A stretch of 7,128 nucleotides of DNA from Helicobacteraceae bacterium (GCA_015488855.1 WFMY01000026.1:1-7128); one strand, 5' to 3'. Counted from the first letter of the stretch, positions 1 to 6,181 are shown. A program made the numbers and translations. Notes: a model not told the origin generated them from the sequence alone.

Positions 1-245
1 CAGATTTGAAAGTTACACTGCCACTGCTTTCCCAAAAAAGATATTACCGTACAGTAAAATACGGTTATGCAAGAGGAAGTGAACCTGTTCGTTATGTTGA
101 GTCTATCTATGATTATAAAGATATTTTAGAGAAGATGGAAAAAGAGAAAGAAAAAGCGAAACTTCTTAAAGTGCAAAAAGAGAAAAACAAAGAGATACTA
201 AAAGAACAAGCGGAGTATAAAGCAAAGCTTGTTCAGAAAAAATAA
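1..245 (+). CDS. C-terminal part of an unrecognised Lys/Glu-rich protein, cut by the window edge
   Basis: The frame is open from the first bases (GAT at 3-5, TTG at 6-8) to a TAA at 243-245, so this is most likely the 3' end of a longer gene and the TTG need not be a start. About 80 residues are visible. The first part is Tyr/Arg-rich (QKRYYRTVKYGYARGSEPVR), followed by YVESIYDYKDIL. The last ~45 residues are almost all Lys, Glu, Gln, Leu and Ala, which suggests a long charged helix or coiled coil ending in QKK. No catalytic motif is visible and I assign no function. Its place and orientation beyond rsfS match a gene annotated as a putative periplasmic protein in Campylobacter jejuni (Cj1406c, from memory); homology is inferred from position only. 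No signal peptide can be judged because the N-terminus is missing. It converges on rsfS with 2 bp between the stops. Confidence 0.6.
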   Translation, partial: DLKVTLPLLSQKRYYRTVKYGYARGSEPVRYVESIYDYKDILEKMEKEKEKAKLLKVQKEKNKEILKEQAEYKAKLVQKK

Positions 246-247
246 AA

Positions 248-574
248 TTATTGATTTTTAGGGTCACCAAGCTCACTTAAAAAACTTTCCATATCATACT
301 TTTCACGGTATTCAGGTGTCATGATGTGTATGAGTATATCGCCAAGATCGATGACAACCCAGTCTCCACTCTCTTCTACATTGTTGAAAGTTTCTTTGTC
401 TTTAATCCCTTTTTTTAGGTGATCAAGGAGTGCAAGTGTATGTCTGCTCCCTAGCGAAGAAGCGATGATGGCATAGTCAACTATGTAGTTTTTTTCTCGA
501 AGGTCAAAAACTTCGATTTTTTCTGCTTTGTTTGTATCGAGTACATCTGTTATATGTTTAATTCTATTTTGCAA
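248..574 (-). CDS. rsfS: Ribosomal silencing factor RsfS (YbeB/Iojap family)
   Basis: The 108-residue length is normal for RsfS. This small cytosolic protein binds ribosomal protein uL14 on the 50S subunit and blocks joining with 30S, lowering translation when nutrients are short. Family landmarks are clear: VFDLREKN near residues 22-29, DYAIIASSLGSRH at 33-45, and the C-terminal block DWVVIDLGDILIHIMTPE at 71-88 followed by REKYDMESFL. The start is a TTG (complement of 572-574), chosen because an AGGAG ribosome binding site lies 8 nt upstream and the N-terminus then has normal family length. It overlaps the 3' end of nadD by 25 bp, and its ribosome binding site lies inside nadD, so the two are very likely co-transcribed and perhaps translationally coupled. 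The nadD-rsfS pairing is common in bacteria and supports the call. Confidence 0.95.
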   Translation of the reverse strand: MQNRIKHITDVLDTNKAEKIEVFDLREKNYIVDYAIIASSLGSRHTLALLDHLKKGIKDKETFNNVEESGDWVVIDLGDILIHIMTPEYREKYDMESFLSELGDPKNQ

Positions 575-1056
575 TATTTTTGCTCCTGTTTTTTTCGAAT
601 ATATGTAGATGAAATATCTTCATCTATATTGAGTGTTAAATAACTCTTGGGTATTAAAATACCATCTCTTTGAGCAACAACAAAGGTGACCTTTTGTTCT
701 AATTCTTGATACCGATGCCAGTTCTTTAATGAGCTTAAATTATCAGCGCCTATGATAAGATAGATCTTGGAGTAGCTTTTTAAAAGGTACAATACACTTA
801 TAATAGAAGCTACTTTTTCCTTTTTATCTATCTCAAAACGAGAGATTTCTACATCATTATAATCTTTGAACATCTTTTGCAATAAATCATATCGCTTGTC
901 GGCACTATGATATGAAGATGATTTAAAAGGACTCAAATAGGTAGGCATTACTATCACTTTTTGAACATCTTTTAAGTTGAAAGCGGCTCTCACAACAGCT
1001 TTGTGTCCGATGTGGGGAGGGTCAAAAGAACCTCCAAAAAGTGCTACAGTCTTCAT
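550..1056 (-). CDS. nadD: Nicotinate-nucleotide adenylyltransferase NadD
   Basis: NadD transfers AMP from ATP to nicotinate mononucleotide to form deamido-NAD, the penultimate step of NAD+ synthesis in the cytosol. The 168-residue protein begins with the nucleotidyltransferase signature GGSFDPPHIGH (residues 8-18, the HxGH-type ATP site). It also has PTYLSPFK (38-45), which matches the family's PTxxPPHK substrate loop, IIGADNL with a nearby Trp (101-113), and the C-terminal ISSTYIR motif (148-154) that contacts ATP phosphates. It is somewhat shorter than many NadDs (about 180-210 residues) because the tail after the ISSTxIR motif is brief, but no motif is missing. The ATG start gives the normal N-terminus directly before the signature. 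No Shine-Dalgarno sequence is visible; a consensus -10 box ends only 9 nt before the ATG. It is first in an operon with rsfS and divergent from gap. Confidence 0.96.
   Translation of the reverse strand: MKTVALFGGSFDPPHIGHKAVVRAAFNLKDVQKVIVMPTYLSPFKSSSYHSADKRYDLLQKMFKDYNDVEISRFEIDKKEKVASIISVLYLLKSYSKIYLIIGADNLSSLKNWHRYQELEQKVTFVVAQRDGILIPKSYLTLNIDEDISSTYIRKKQEQKYCKIELNI
583..587 (-). promoter_or_regulatory. Ribosome binding site of rsfS
   Basis: CTCCT on the + strand reads AGGAG on the minus strand, 8 nt before the TTG start of rsfS. It lies within the nadD coding sequence and decides the unusual TTG start, since no ATG nearby has comparable support. Confidence 0.8.
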
Positions 1057-1065
1057 TTAATGCGA

Positions 1066-1071
1066 ATTATA
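1066..1071 (-). promoter_or_regulatory. Putative -10 box of the nadD-rsfS promoter
   Basis: The minus strand reads GCTATAAT, with a perfect TATAAT hexamer at 1071-1066. Transcription would start near 1058-1060, only 2-4 nt before the nadD ATG at 1056. The upstream DNA is T/A-rich without a clear -35 hexamer, as is usual for sigma-70 promoters in this phylum. The call rests on motif and position only. Confidence 0.6.
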
Positions 1072-1083
1072 GCTAAGTTTAGA

Positions 1084-1089
1084 TAAAAT
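1084..1089 (+). promoter_or_regulatory. Putative -10 box of the gap-pgk-tpiA-fabI promoter
   Basis: TAAAAT matches five of six consensus -10 bases. It predicts a transcript starting near 1096, which leaves about a 20-nt leader containing the gap ribosome binding site. No clear -35 box is seen. It lies where the -35 contact region of the opposing nadD promoter would fall. Confidence 0.45.
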
Positions 1090-1103
1090 TACTCAATTTT
1101 TAT

Positions 1104-1108
1104 GAGGA
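1104..1108 (+). promoter_or_regulatory. Ribosome binding site of gap
   Basis: GAGGA lies 7 nt before the TTG at 1116. Together with the exact fit of the N-terminus (MALKIAINGFGRIGR) this fixes TTG as the start codon. Confidence 0.8.
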
Positions 1109-1115
1109 TATTATT

Positions 1116-2117
1116 TTGGCACTTAAAATAGCAATTAACGGATTTGGTAGAATAGGGCGTTGCGTAGCAAGAATCGCTGCAACGAGAGACGATGTAGAGA
1201 TTGTTGCGATTAACGATATGGCAAGTATGGATATGATGCTCTATCTTTTAGAAAATGATTCTGTTCATGGAGCATTTCAAAATGAAGTGGAACAAATTGA
1301 TGATGAAAATATCAAGATAGATGGGAAACAGATACGCATCTTTAGCGACCGTGATCCTAAAAACCTGAAATTTGCAGATTGTGGCGCAGATATTGTTTTA
1401 GAGTGTACGGGTGTATTTTTGACACAAGACTCAGCACAGGTTCACATCGATAATGGTGTAGAAAAAGTTTTATTTTCAGCACCATCAAAAGACACGCAAA
1501 CAGATACTTTTGTCATGGGTGTCAATGAAGAGTTATACGCTGGACAAAAGATAATCTCTAATGCATCCTGTACTACAAACTGTTTAGGTCCTGTAGCAAA
1601 GGTACTTGATGATGCTTTTGGGATAGAAAAAGGTCTCATGACTACTATCCACTCCTACACAAATGATCAAAATATTTTAGATGTAAAACACTCAAAAGAC
1701 AAACGCCGTGCAAGAGCAGGTGCTATCAATATGATCCCAACAACAACTGGTGCTGCAAAAGCTATCTCTCTTGTTATGCCTCAACTCAAAGGGAAACTGC
1801 ATGGTCAGTCTGTGCGTGTTCCTACTCCTGATGTTTCTATGGTTGATCTTAATGTAGTTGTGAGTAAGCAGACAACAAAAGAGGAAGTGACAGCAGTTTT
1901 CAATAAAGCTGCCGAAACTAACTTGAAGGGTCTATTGCTTATGGATAAAGAGATGAGAGTGTCTCAAGATTTTGTAGGTTGTGCATATAGTTGTATTGTA
2001 GCTGAGGATTTGACTCAAGTTATTGGTGGAGATATGGTCAAGATAATGGCTTGGTATGACAATGAGTGGGGATACTCAACACGATTAATCGACATGGCAC
2101 TACACATTAGCAAATAA
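1116..2117 (+). CDS. gap: Glyceraldehyde-3-phosphate dehydrogenase, type I
   Basis: This cytosolic homotetramer-type enzyme interconverts glyceraldehyde 3-phosphate and 1,3-bisphosphoglycerate with NAD(P). The 333-residue length is typical. The Rossmann motif INGFGRIGR is at 7-15, and Asp34, the usual adenosine-ribose ligand of NAD-using enzymes, is present. The active site SNASCTTNC (148-156) has catalytic Cys152, and His179 is the general base. Phosphate-site residues include Thr182, TTTGAAKA (209-216) and Arg234, and the C-terminal WYDNEWGYS (313-321) is intact. In the loop after His179, the Leu-Pro pair that marks many NAD-specific enzymes (187/188 in Bacillus numbering) is Val190-Lys191, so cofactor preference is uncertain. 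The start is TTG with a good ribosome binding site. It is first in a tight cluster with pgk, 8 bp downstream, and is divergent from nadD. In an autotroph it would work mainly toward sugar synthesis, but that lifestyle is an inference. Confidence 0.98.
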   Translation: MALKIAINGFGRIGRCVARIAATRDDVEIVAINDMASMDMMLYLLENDSVHGAFQNEVEQIDDENIKIDGKQIRIFSDRDPKNLKFADCGADIVLECTGVFLTQDSAQVHIDNGVEKVLFSAPSKDTQTDTFVMGVNEELYAGQKIISNASCTTNCLGPVAKVLDDAFGIEKGLMTTIHSYTNDQNILDVKHSKDKRRARAGAINMIPTTTGAAKAISLVMPQLKGKLHGQSVRVPTPDVSMVDLNVVVSKQTTKEEVTAVFNKAAETNLKGLLLMDKEMRVSQDFVGCAYSCIVAEDLTQVIGGDMVKIMAWYDNEWGYSTRLIDMALHISK

Positions 2118-2121
2118 GGGA
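2116..2121 (+). promoter_or_regulatory. Ribosome binding site of pgk
   Basis: AAGGGA overlaps the last two bases of the gap stop codon and lies 4 nt before the TTG at 2126. It supports a TTG start for pgk and a close translational link with gap. Confidence 0.55.
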
Positions 2122-2125
2122 AATT

Positions 2126-3319
2126 TTGGAACTATTAAATATAAAAAATTTAGATTTAACAAAGAAAAAAGTTTTTATCCGTTGCGATTTTAATGTCCCT
2201 ATGGATGAGTTTGGAAACATCTCTGATGATAGACGCATCCGTTCAGCGCTTTCAACGATTAACTATTGCCTAGATCAAGACTGTGCTGTCATCCTTGCTT
2301 CTCATCTTGGTCGTCCAAAAGGTGAAGTTGATAAAAAATACAGCCTTGCACCAGTAGCAAGAAGATTGCATCATCTTTTAAAAAGGGAGATAGTTTTAGC
2401 TTCTGATGTTGTGGGTGAGGATGCTCTAGAGAAACTAAATAAACTTGAATGTTGTGAAGTTCTTTTACTTGAAAATTTAAGATTTGAAGCTGGCGAGACA
2501 AAAAATGATGAAGTATTGGCTCAGAAATTAGCTTCTATGACAGACTTGTATATTAATGATGCCTTTGGTGTCTCTCATCGTGCACATGCATCTGTAGAGA
2601 GAATTACTCACTTTTTTGCAAAAGATAAAAAAGCAGCAGGCTTTTTACTCCAGCGTGAGATCGAGTTCTTTGGAAAACTTATCAATAAGCCTGTCCGTCC
2701 ATTCGCAGCCATCGTTGGTGGCTCAAAAGTCTCTGGCAAACTAGAAGCTCTCATCAATCTACTTCCAAAAGTAGATAAAGTTTTTATTGGCGGTGGTATG
2801 GCTTTTACATTTTTAAAACAACTTGGTTATGACATAGGCGCTTCTTTGGTTGAAGATGATCTACTCGAAGATGCACAACATGTTATGGATGAAGCAAAAA
2901 AACTAGGTGTTAAGTTTTATCTCCCTGTAGATGTTGTTGCTGCTGAAAAATTTTCTGCTGATTCCGTTATTAAGATAACTACAGCACAAGAGATACCTCG
3001 TGGTTGGATGGGATTAGATATTGGTCCTGCAACTGTAAGACTTTATCGTGAGGGTTTAAATGATGTCCAGACCATTTTATGGAATGGACCAATGGGTGTT
3101 TATGAGATGGAGAAATATGCACGAGGTTCAACAAAAATAGCACATTTTGTTGCTGATTCTTACGCCACTACTGTTGTTGGTGGTGGAGATACTGCAGACC
3201 TTGTACAACGAGTAGGTATCGATGAAGAGATGAGTTTTATCTCTACTGGTGGTGGCGCTTCTTTGGAACTACTTGAGGGTAAAATACTTCCAGGTGTCGC
3301 ACCTCTTATAATAGGATAA
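2126..3319 (+). CDS. pgk: Phosphoglycerate kinase
   Basis: Pgk transfers phosphate between 1,3-bisphosphoglycerate and ADP, the step next to GAPDH. The 397-residue monomer has both domains. The N-terminal 3-phosphoglycerate site shows VFIRCDFNVP (16-25, with Asp21 and Asn23), DDRRI (34-38), SHLGRPKG (59-66), LLLENLRFEAGE (113-124) and NDAFGVSHRAHAS (144-156). The C-terminal nucleotide domain shows VGGSKVSGKLE (197-207, with catalytic-region Lys201), GGGMAFTFLK (222-231), GLDIGP (296-301), WNGPMGVYE (319-327), GGGDTA (352-357) and STGGGASLELLEG (373-385). All key residues of the family are present. The TTG start is chosen from N-terminal fit (ELLNIKNLDL before the conserved VFIRCDFNVP) and an AAGGGA site; the next in-frame ATG would delete essential residues. 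It sits between gap and tpiA, 3 bp before tpiA, and is clearly co-transcribed. Confidence 0.98.
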   Translation: MELLNIKNLDLTKKKVFIRCDFNVPMDEFGNISDDRRIRSALSTINYCLDQDCAVILASHLGRPKGEVDKKYSLAPVARRLHHLLKREIVLASDVVGEDALEKLNKLECCEVLLLENLRFEAGETKNDEVLAQKLASMTDLYINDAFGVSHRAHASVERITHFFAKDKKAAGFLLQREIEFFGKLINKPVRPFAAIVGGSKVSGKLEALINLLPKVDKVFIGGGMAFTFLKQLGYDIGASLVEDDLLEDAQHVMDEAKKLGVKFYLPVDVVAAEKFSADSVIKITTAQEIPRGWMGLDIGPATVRLYREGLNDVQTILWNGPMGVYEMEKYARGSTKIAHFVADSYATTVVGGGDTADLVQRVGIDEEMSFISTGGGASLELLEGKILPGVAPLIIG

Positions 3320-3322
3320 AAC

Positions 3323-4024
3323 ATGATAATCGCATCGAACCTTAAAACAAATCTTACTCGAATACAAACTTCAGCATATCTTATGGATTTAGAAAACTTT
3401 CTTGATGAGATGCACTCAAATCAAGAGATTTTAGTATTTCCAGCGCAGAGTTCTTTAAATCTACACTCAGGTCAAGTGCATCAAGGTGCACAAAATGCTT
3501 ACCCAGCAAAAAATGGTGCTTTTACTGGTGAGATAGGAAGTGAGCAACTTGAAGAGTTCGGTATCAATACTATACTTATAGGGCATTCTGAACGCAGACA
3601 TATCTTTAGCGAACCACAAGCCCTTCTCGTAGAAAAGTTTAATTATTATAAAAACTTAGGATTTAAGATAGTTTTTTGTATAGGTGAGCCACTTAAGGTA
3701 AGAGAAGAGGGCGAGGATGTGATGATGAAGTATTTGGAGCTTCAGTACGAAGGTATAGATACGAGTTATGAAAACCTTATCATAGCGTATGAACCTGTTT
3801 GGGCTATAGGTACAGGACTTACCCCAACACTCAAAGATATCTCAAAGATACACTTAGCATTGAAAGAAAAGTCATCAGCACCTCTGCTTTATGGAGGAAG
3901 CGTCAAAGTAGATACTGCAAAAGATATCTTAGCCTGTGAAGGTGTAGACGGCGTGCTTGTAGGTAGTGGAGCTTTGGCAGTGGAAAATTTTTGTAGTATG
4001 ATACAGTTCGCACAAGATATATAA
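3323..4024 (+). CDS. tpiA: Triosephosphate isomerase
   Basis: TpiA interconverts dihydroxyacetone phosphate and glyceraldehyde 3-phosphate as a cytosolic TIM barrel. Catalytic residues are intact: Asn6 and Lys8 in NLKTN, His88 in IGHSERR (86-92), and Glu157 in AYEPVWAIGTG (155-165, which includes the flexible loop 6). The phosphate-binding ends YGGSV (190-194) and GVLVGSGAL (210-218) are also present. The usual NWKMN start is NLKTN, so the Trp before the catalytic Lys is Leu. At 233 residues it is shorter than the common ~250, in line with compact epsilonproteobacterial versions as I recall them. The ATG has AGGA at 3313-3316, 6 nt upstream and at the end of pgk. It is third in the cluster, 3 bp after pgk and 26 bp before fabI. 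Confidence 0.97.
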   Translation: MIIASNLKTNLTRIQTSAYLMDLENFLDEMHSNQEILVFPAQSSLNLHSGQVHQGAQNAYPAKNGAFTGEIGSEQLEEFGINTILIGHSERRHIFSEPQALLVEKFNYYKNLGFKIVFCIGEPLKVREEGEDVMMKYLELQYEGIDTSYENLIIAYEPVWAIGTGLTPTLKDISKIHLALKEKSSAPLLYGGSVKVDTAKDILACEGVDGVLVGSGALAVENFCSMIQFAQDI

Positions 4025-4050
4025 AAATAAAATAAAAAGGAAAAATCATT

Positions 4051-4872
4051 ATGACAATAATGAAGGGAAAAAAAGGTCTTATTGTTGGACTAGCAAATAA
4101 TAAGTCGATAGCCTATGGTATAGCAAAAGCGTGTAGTGAGCAGGGTGCTGAGATGGCATTTACATTTTTAAATGATGCACTCAAAAAAAGAGTAGAACCT
4201 ATCGCAAATGGGTTTGGAAGTGAGCATATTTATGAACTTGATGTTTCAAGTGAAGAGCAGATGGCAGGCATCGCGGATGTGATAAAAGCTGACTTTGGGG
4301 AGATAGATTTTCTTGTACATTCTGTTGCTTTTGCTCCTAAAGAAGCTTTGAGTGAGCCTTTTATGAAAACAACAAAGAGTGCTTTTGAAATAGCGATGAA
4401 TATCTCTGTATATTCACTCATAGATCTTACAAATCGTCTCGAATCTGTACTGAGCAAAGATGCTTCTATCCTTACTCTTTCTTATCTTGGTGGACCAAAA
4501 TACATAGCAAATTATAATGTTATGGGTGTAGCAAAAGCAGCCTTAGAATCAACTGTAAGATATATGGCAGTTGAGCTTGGAGCTAAAGGGCAAAGAGTGA
4601 ACGCTATCTCAGCAGGACCTATCAGAACACTTGCAGCTGCAGGGATAGGCGACTTTAAGCAGATCCTTAACTGGAACGAGATAAATTCACCACTCAAGTC
4701 AAATGTAACTATTGAACAAGTTGGAAACTCTGCTATGTATCTACTCAGTGATTTAGCATCTGGAGTAACAGGGGAAGTACACTATGTAGATAGTGGATAC
4801 AATATTATGGGGATGGCTGCAGTTACTAAAACTGAAGATGGAAAAACTGTACTTTGTTGGGATAATGATTAA
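4051..4872 (+). CDS. fabI: Enoyl-[acyl-carrier-protein] reductase FabI, NADH-type SDR
   Basis: FabI reduces trans-2-enoyl-ACP to acyl-ACP, the last step of each round of type II fatty-acid synthesis, in the cytosol and usually as a tetramer. The 273-residue protein carries the FabI form of the nucleotide motif, GLANNKSIAYGIA (13-25). It also has Asp64 in ELDV, HSVAFAP (90-96), Tyr145 in LSYLGG, and the catalytic Tyr155-x6-Lys162 (YNVMGVAK). The substrate-loop block AGPIRTLAAAGIGDF (188-202) and the C-terminal GEVHYVDSGYNIMGM (241-255) complete the fold. The position equal to Gly93 of E. coli FabI is Ala. The ATG at 4051 is preferred over the in-frame ATG at 4060 because AAGGA at 4037-4041 is 9 nt from the first and 18 nt from the second. 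It is probably last in the gap-pgk-tpiA-fabI operon, followed by an inverted repeat. Confidence 0.97.
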   Translation: MTIMKGKKGLIVGLANNKSIAYGIAKACSEQGAEMAFTFLNDALKKRVEPIANGFGSEHIYELDVSSEEQMAGIADVIKADFGEIDFLVHSVAFAPKEALSEPFMKTTKSAFEIAMNISVYSLIDLTNRLESVLSKDASILTLSYLGGPKYIANYNVMGVAKAALESTVRYMAVELGAKGQRVNAISAGPIRTLAAAGIGDFKQILNWNEINSPLKSNVTIEQVGNSAMYLLSDLASGVTGEVHYVDSGYNIMGMAAVTKTEDGKTVLCWDND

Positions 4873-4876
4873 ATAT

Positions 4877-4897
4877 TAATCACTACTTGTGTGATTA
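4877..4897 (+). terminator. Inverted repeat after fabI: weak terminator or porin operator
   Basis: TAATCAC (4877-4883) and GTGATTA (4891-4897) form a perfect 7-bp dyad around a 7-nt loop. One bulged T (4898) would extend the stem by about four more A-T pairs. The right arm is followed by an AT-rich, T-biased stretch (TATATATTTT, 4898-4907), not a clean T-run. It could end the gap-fabI transcript, or it could be a repressor/activator site, since it lies about 50 to 70 bp before the porin start. The sequence does not decide between these. Confidence 0.4.
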
Positions 4898-4910
4898 TAT
4901 ATTTTAACTA

Positions 4911-4919
4911 TGTAACAAT
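4911..4919 (+). promoter_or_regulatory. Possible extended -10 element of the porin promoter
   Basis: TGTAACAAT has the TGn extension and a hexamer (AACAAT) with four of six consensus bases, in an AT-rich 76-bp spacer. It would give a start near 4926 and a leader of about 23 nt containing the porin ribosome binding site AAGGA (4936-4940). Other AT-rich hexamers nearby, such as those in 4898-4908, are possible alternatives. Confidence 0.25.
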
Positions 4920-4948
4920 ACCCCGAATCAATTATAAGGAATATAAAT

Positions 4949-6139
4949 ATGAAATTAATTCAATCGAGTGTAGTATCTGTACTATTTGTAGGTACAAGTG
5001 CATTCGCCTTTGACAATATAAAAACAAGTGGTGATGCAAGATTCTACTATTATGCAGATGATACTGGTAAGGGTCTTTTTAACAAAGATACAGCTCGAGG
5101 GCAAGCAACAGTGGGTTTAGGTCTTAGTGCCGATATACAAGAAGGTGTCAAAGCTAATGCAAATCTAACAGTCTTATCAACGCTGGGTCTTCAAGGTCAG
5201 CTTATCTCTAAAGGTTGGGAAACTACAAATGCTACAGATGATTCCTACTGGATGGATACATTAAATATCTCTGCAGATTTTGGAAAAACAAATACCACTG
5301 TAGGTCGTATGACTTTAGATACCCCTCTCCTTTGGACTGAAACATGGTCTGCTGCTTACAATACATTTGAAGCCGCTGTAGTAAAGAACAATGATCTTGC
5401 TGACACTACCATAATAGCAGCTTATATTGGTGGTTCTAATGGTGCTATTGAAAATGGAGACCCAGGTTGGGTTATTGCAAATATGAATAAAAAAGGCAAT
5501 ACAAACTTCTCTAAATTTCATGATGGTGCTTACATAGGAGGTATTATCAATAAGTCATTAAAATCCCTAACACTCCAAGCATGGTACTACAATGTGAGAA
5601 GTTATTTATCTGATGTTTGGGTTCAAGCTGATTATGAGATGAATGGTATTATTTTAGGGGCACAGTATACTGGGGGAACCAATATGTCGGGGAGTTCTAA
5701 AAGCAAAACAAATGCGTATGCTCTAAAACTGGGTTATGCTATGAAAGATACCTTTAGTCTCACTGCATCTTACTCGCAAACTGGTCATAATAAATCAGCT
5801 GGTGGTAAAGATCTCTCTGCTAAAAACCTCTCTGGTGAGGGGTATACAAAACTTTATACAGAATCTTACTGGACAGCAATTGCAGGTTCACAAGATATGC
5901 AAACTATCAATATAACCGCAAATGCTCCTGTTGCTGATTTATTTGATTTCTCAATCTATTTCGTAGATGCTTCTGATACTTCAAAAAATAGACTCATAGA
6001 AACTACTTTTGAGTTGGCAAAATCCTATGGTAATTTAGATACAACACTTGTGTATGCTCATAGAACTCCAAAAGGTACTCTAAAAACTAGCGATCCAGCT
6101 AAGGCTGTAGTTTTAGCAAGCTTAAAATACAATTTTTAA
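4949..6139 (+). CDS. Outer-membrane porin of the epsilonproteobacterial Opr/OprD-like family
   Basis: The 396-residue protein starts with a signal peptide: MKLIQSS, a hydrophobic core, then AFA with predicted cleavage after residue 20. The mature part has alternating polar/hydrophobic strands rich in Tyr, Gly, Ser, Thr and Asn, no cysteine, and ends in KYNF, the terminal aromatic residue needed for outer-membrane beta-barrel assembly. Family-like pieces include SGDARFYYYAD (27-37), GQATVGLGLSA (51-61), GRMTLDTPLLWTETW (119-133) and GYTKLYTESYW (298-308). It should form a diffusion channel in the outer membrane; the substrate is unknown. OprD relatives can take basic amino acids, peptides or small organic acids, but no specificity is assigned. 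The ATG has AAGGA 8 nt upstream. It has its own spacers on both sides, so it is probably a single-gene unit, and it is followed by a peptide-type ABC permease that could act on what enters through it (inference). Confidence 0.88.
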   Translation: MKLIQSSVVSVLFVGTSAFAFDNIKTSGDARFYYYADDTGKGLFNKDTARGQATVGLGLSADIQEGVKANANLTVLSTLGLQGQLISKGWETTNATDDSYWMDTLNISADFGKTNTTVGRMTLDTPLLWTETWSAAYNTFEAAVVKNNDLADTTIIAAYIGGSNGAIENGDPGWVIANMNKKGNTNFSKFHDGAYIGGIINKSLKSLTLQAWYYNVRSYLSDVWVQADYEMNGIILGAQYTGGTNMSGSSKSKTNAYALKLGYAMKDTFSLTASYSQTGHNKSAGGKDLSAKNLSGEGYTKLYTESYWTAIAGSQDMQTINITANAPVADLFDFSIYFVDASDTSKNRLIETTFELAKSYGNLDTTLVYAHRTPKGTLKTSDPAKAVVLASLKYNF

Positions 6140-6145
6140 TTTTTA

Positions 6146-6169
6146 TATTCCCAAGTATTTTTGGGGATA
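6146..6169 (+). terminator. Hairpin after the porin gene
   Basis: TATTCCCAA (6146-6154) pairs with TTGGGGATA (6161-6169) through nine pairs, one of them G-U, around a 6-nt loop. It starts 6 nt after the porin stop codon, the usual place for a terminator. No T-run follows the stem, so it is not a textbook intrinsic terminator. It may act as a weak terminator or protect the porin mRNA 3' end. Its right arm lies just where a -35 element of the next promoter would be. Confidence 0.45.
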
Positions 6170-6181
6170 GAAACAATTCTT

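Noticed and set aside
222..232. AAGC-AAA-GCTT mini-hairpin near the end of the first gene as a terminator.
   Set aside because: It has only four pairs, lies within coding sequence and is not followed by a T-run.
1442..1639. Minus-strand open frame of 65 codons inside gap.
   Set aside because: It lies wholly within a strongly conserved enzyme gene, has no ribosome binding site or family features, and its sequence mirrors the gap codons.
2289..2501. Minus-strand open frame of 70 codons inside pgk.
   Set aside because: It is a shadow of conserved pgk sequence with no recognisable domain.
4327..4329. Ala at the FabI position equal to E. coli Gly93, where changes affect triclosan and diazaborine binding.
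   Set aside because: As I recall, Ala at this position is normal in several natural FabI proteins, including Helicobacter pylori, so it is not evidence of acquired resistance.
4230..4697. Two minus-strand open frames (4230-4457 and 4512-4697) inside fabI.
   Set aside because: Both are opposite conserved FabI motifs and show no features of real proteins.
5315..5521. Minus-strand open frame of 68 codons inside the porin gene.
   Set aside because: It is cysteine-rich by chance, has no start signals, and lies opposite a clear porin reading frame.
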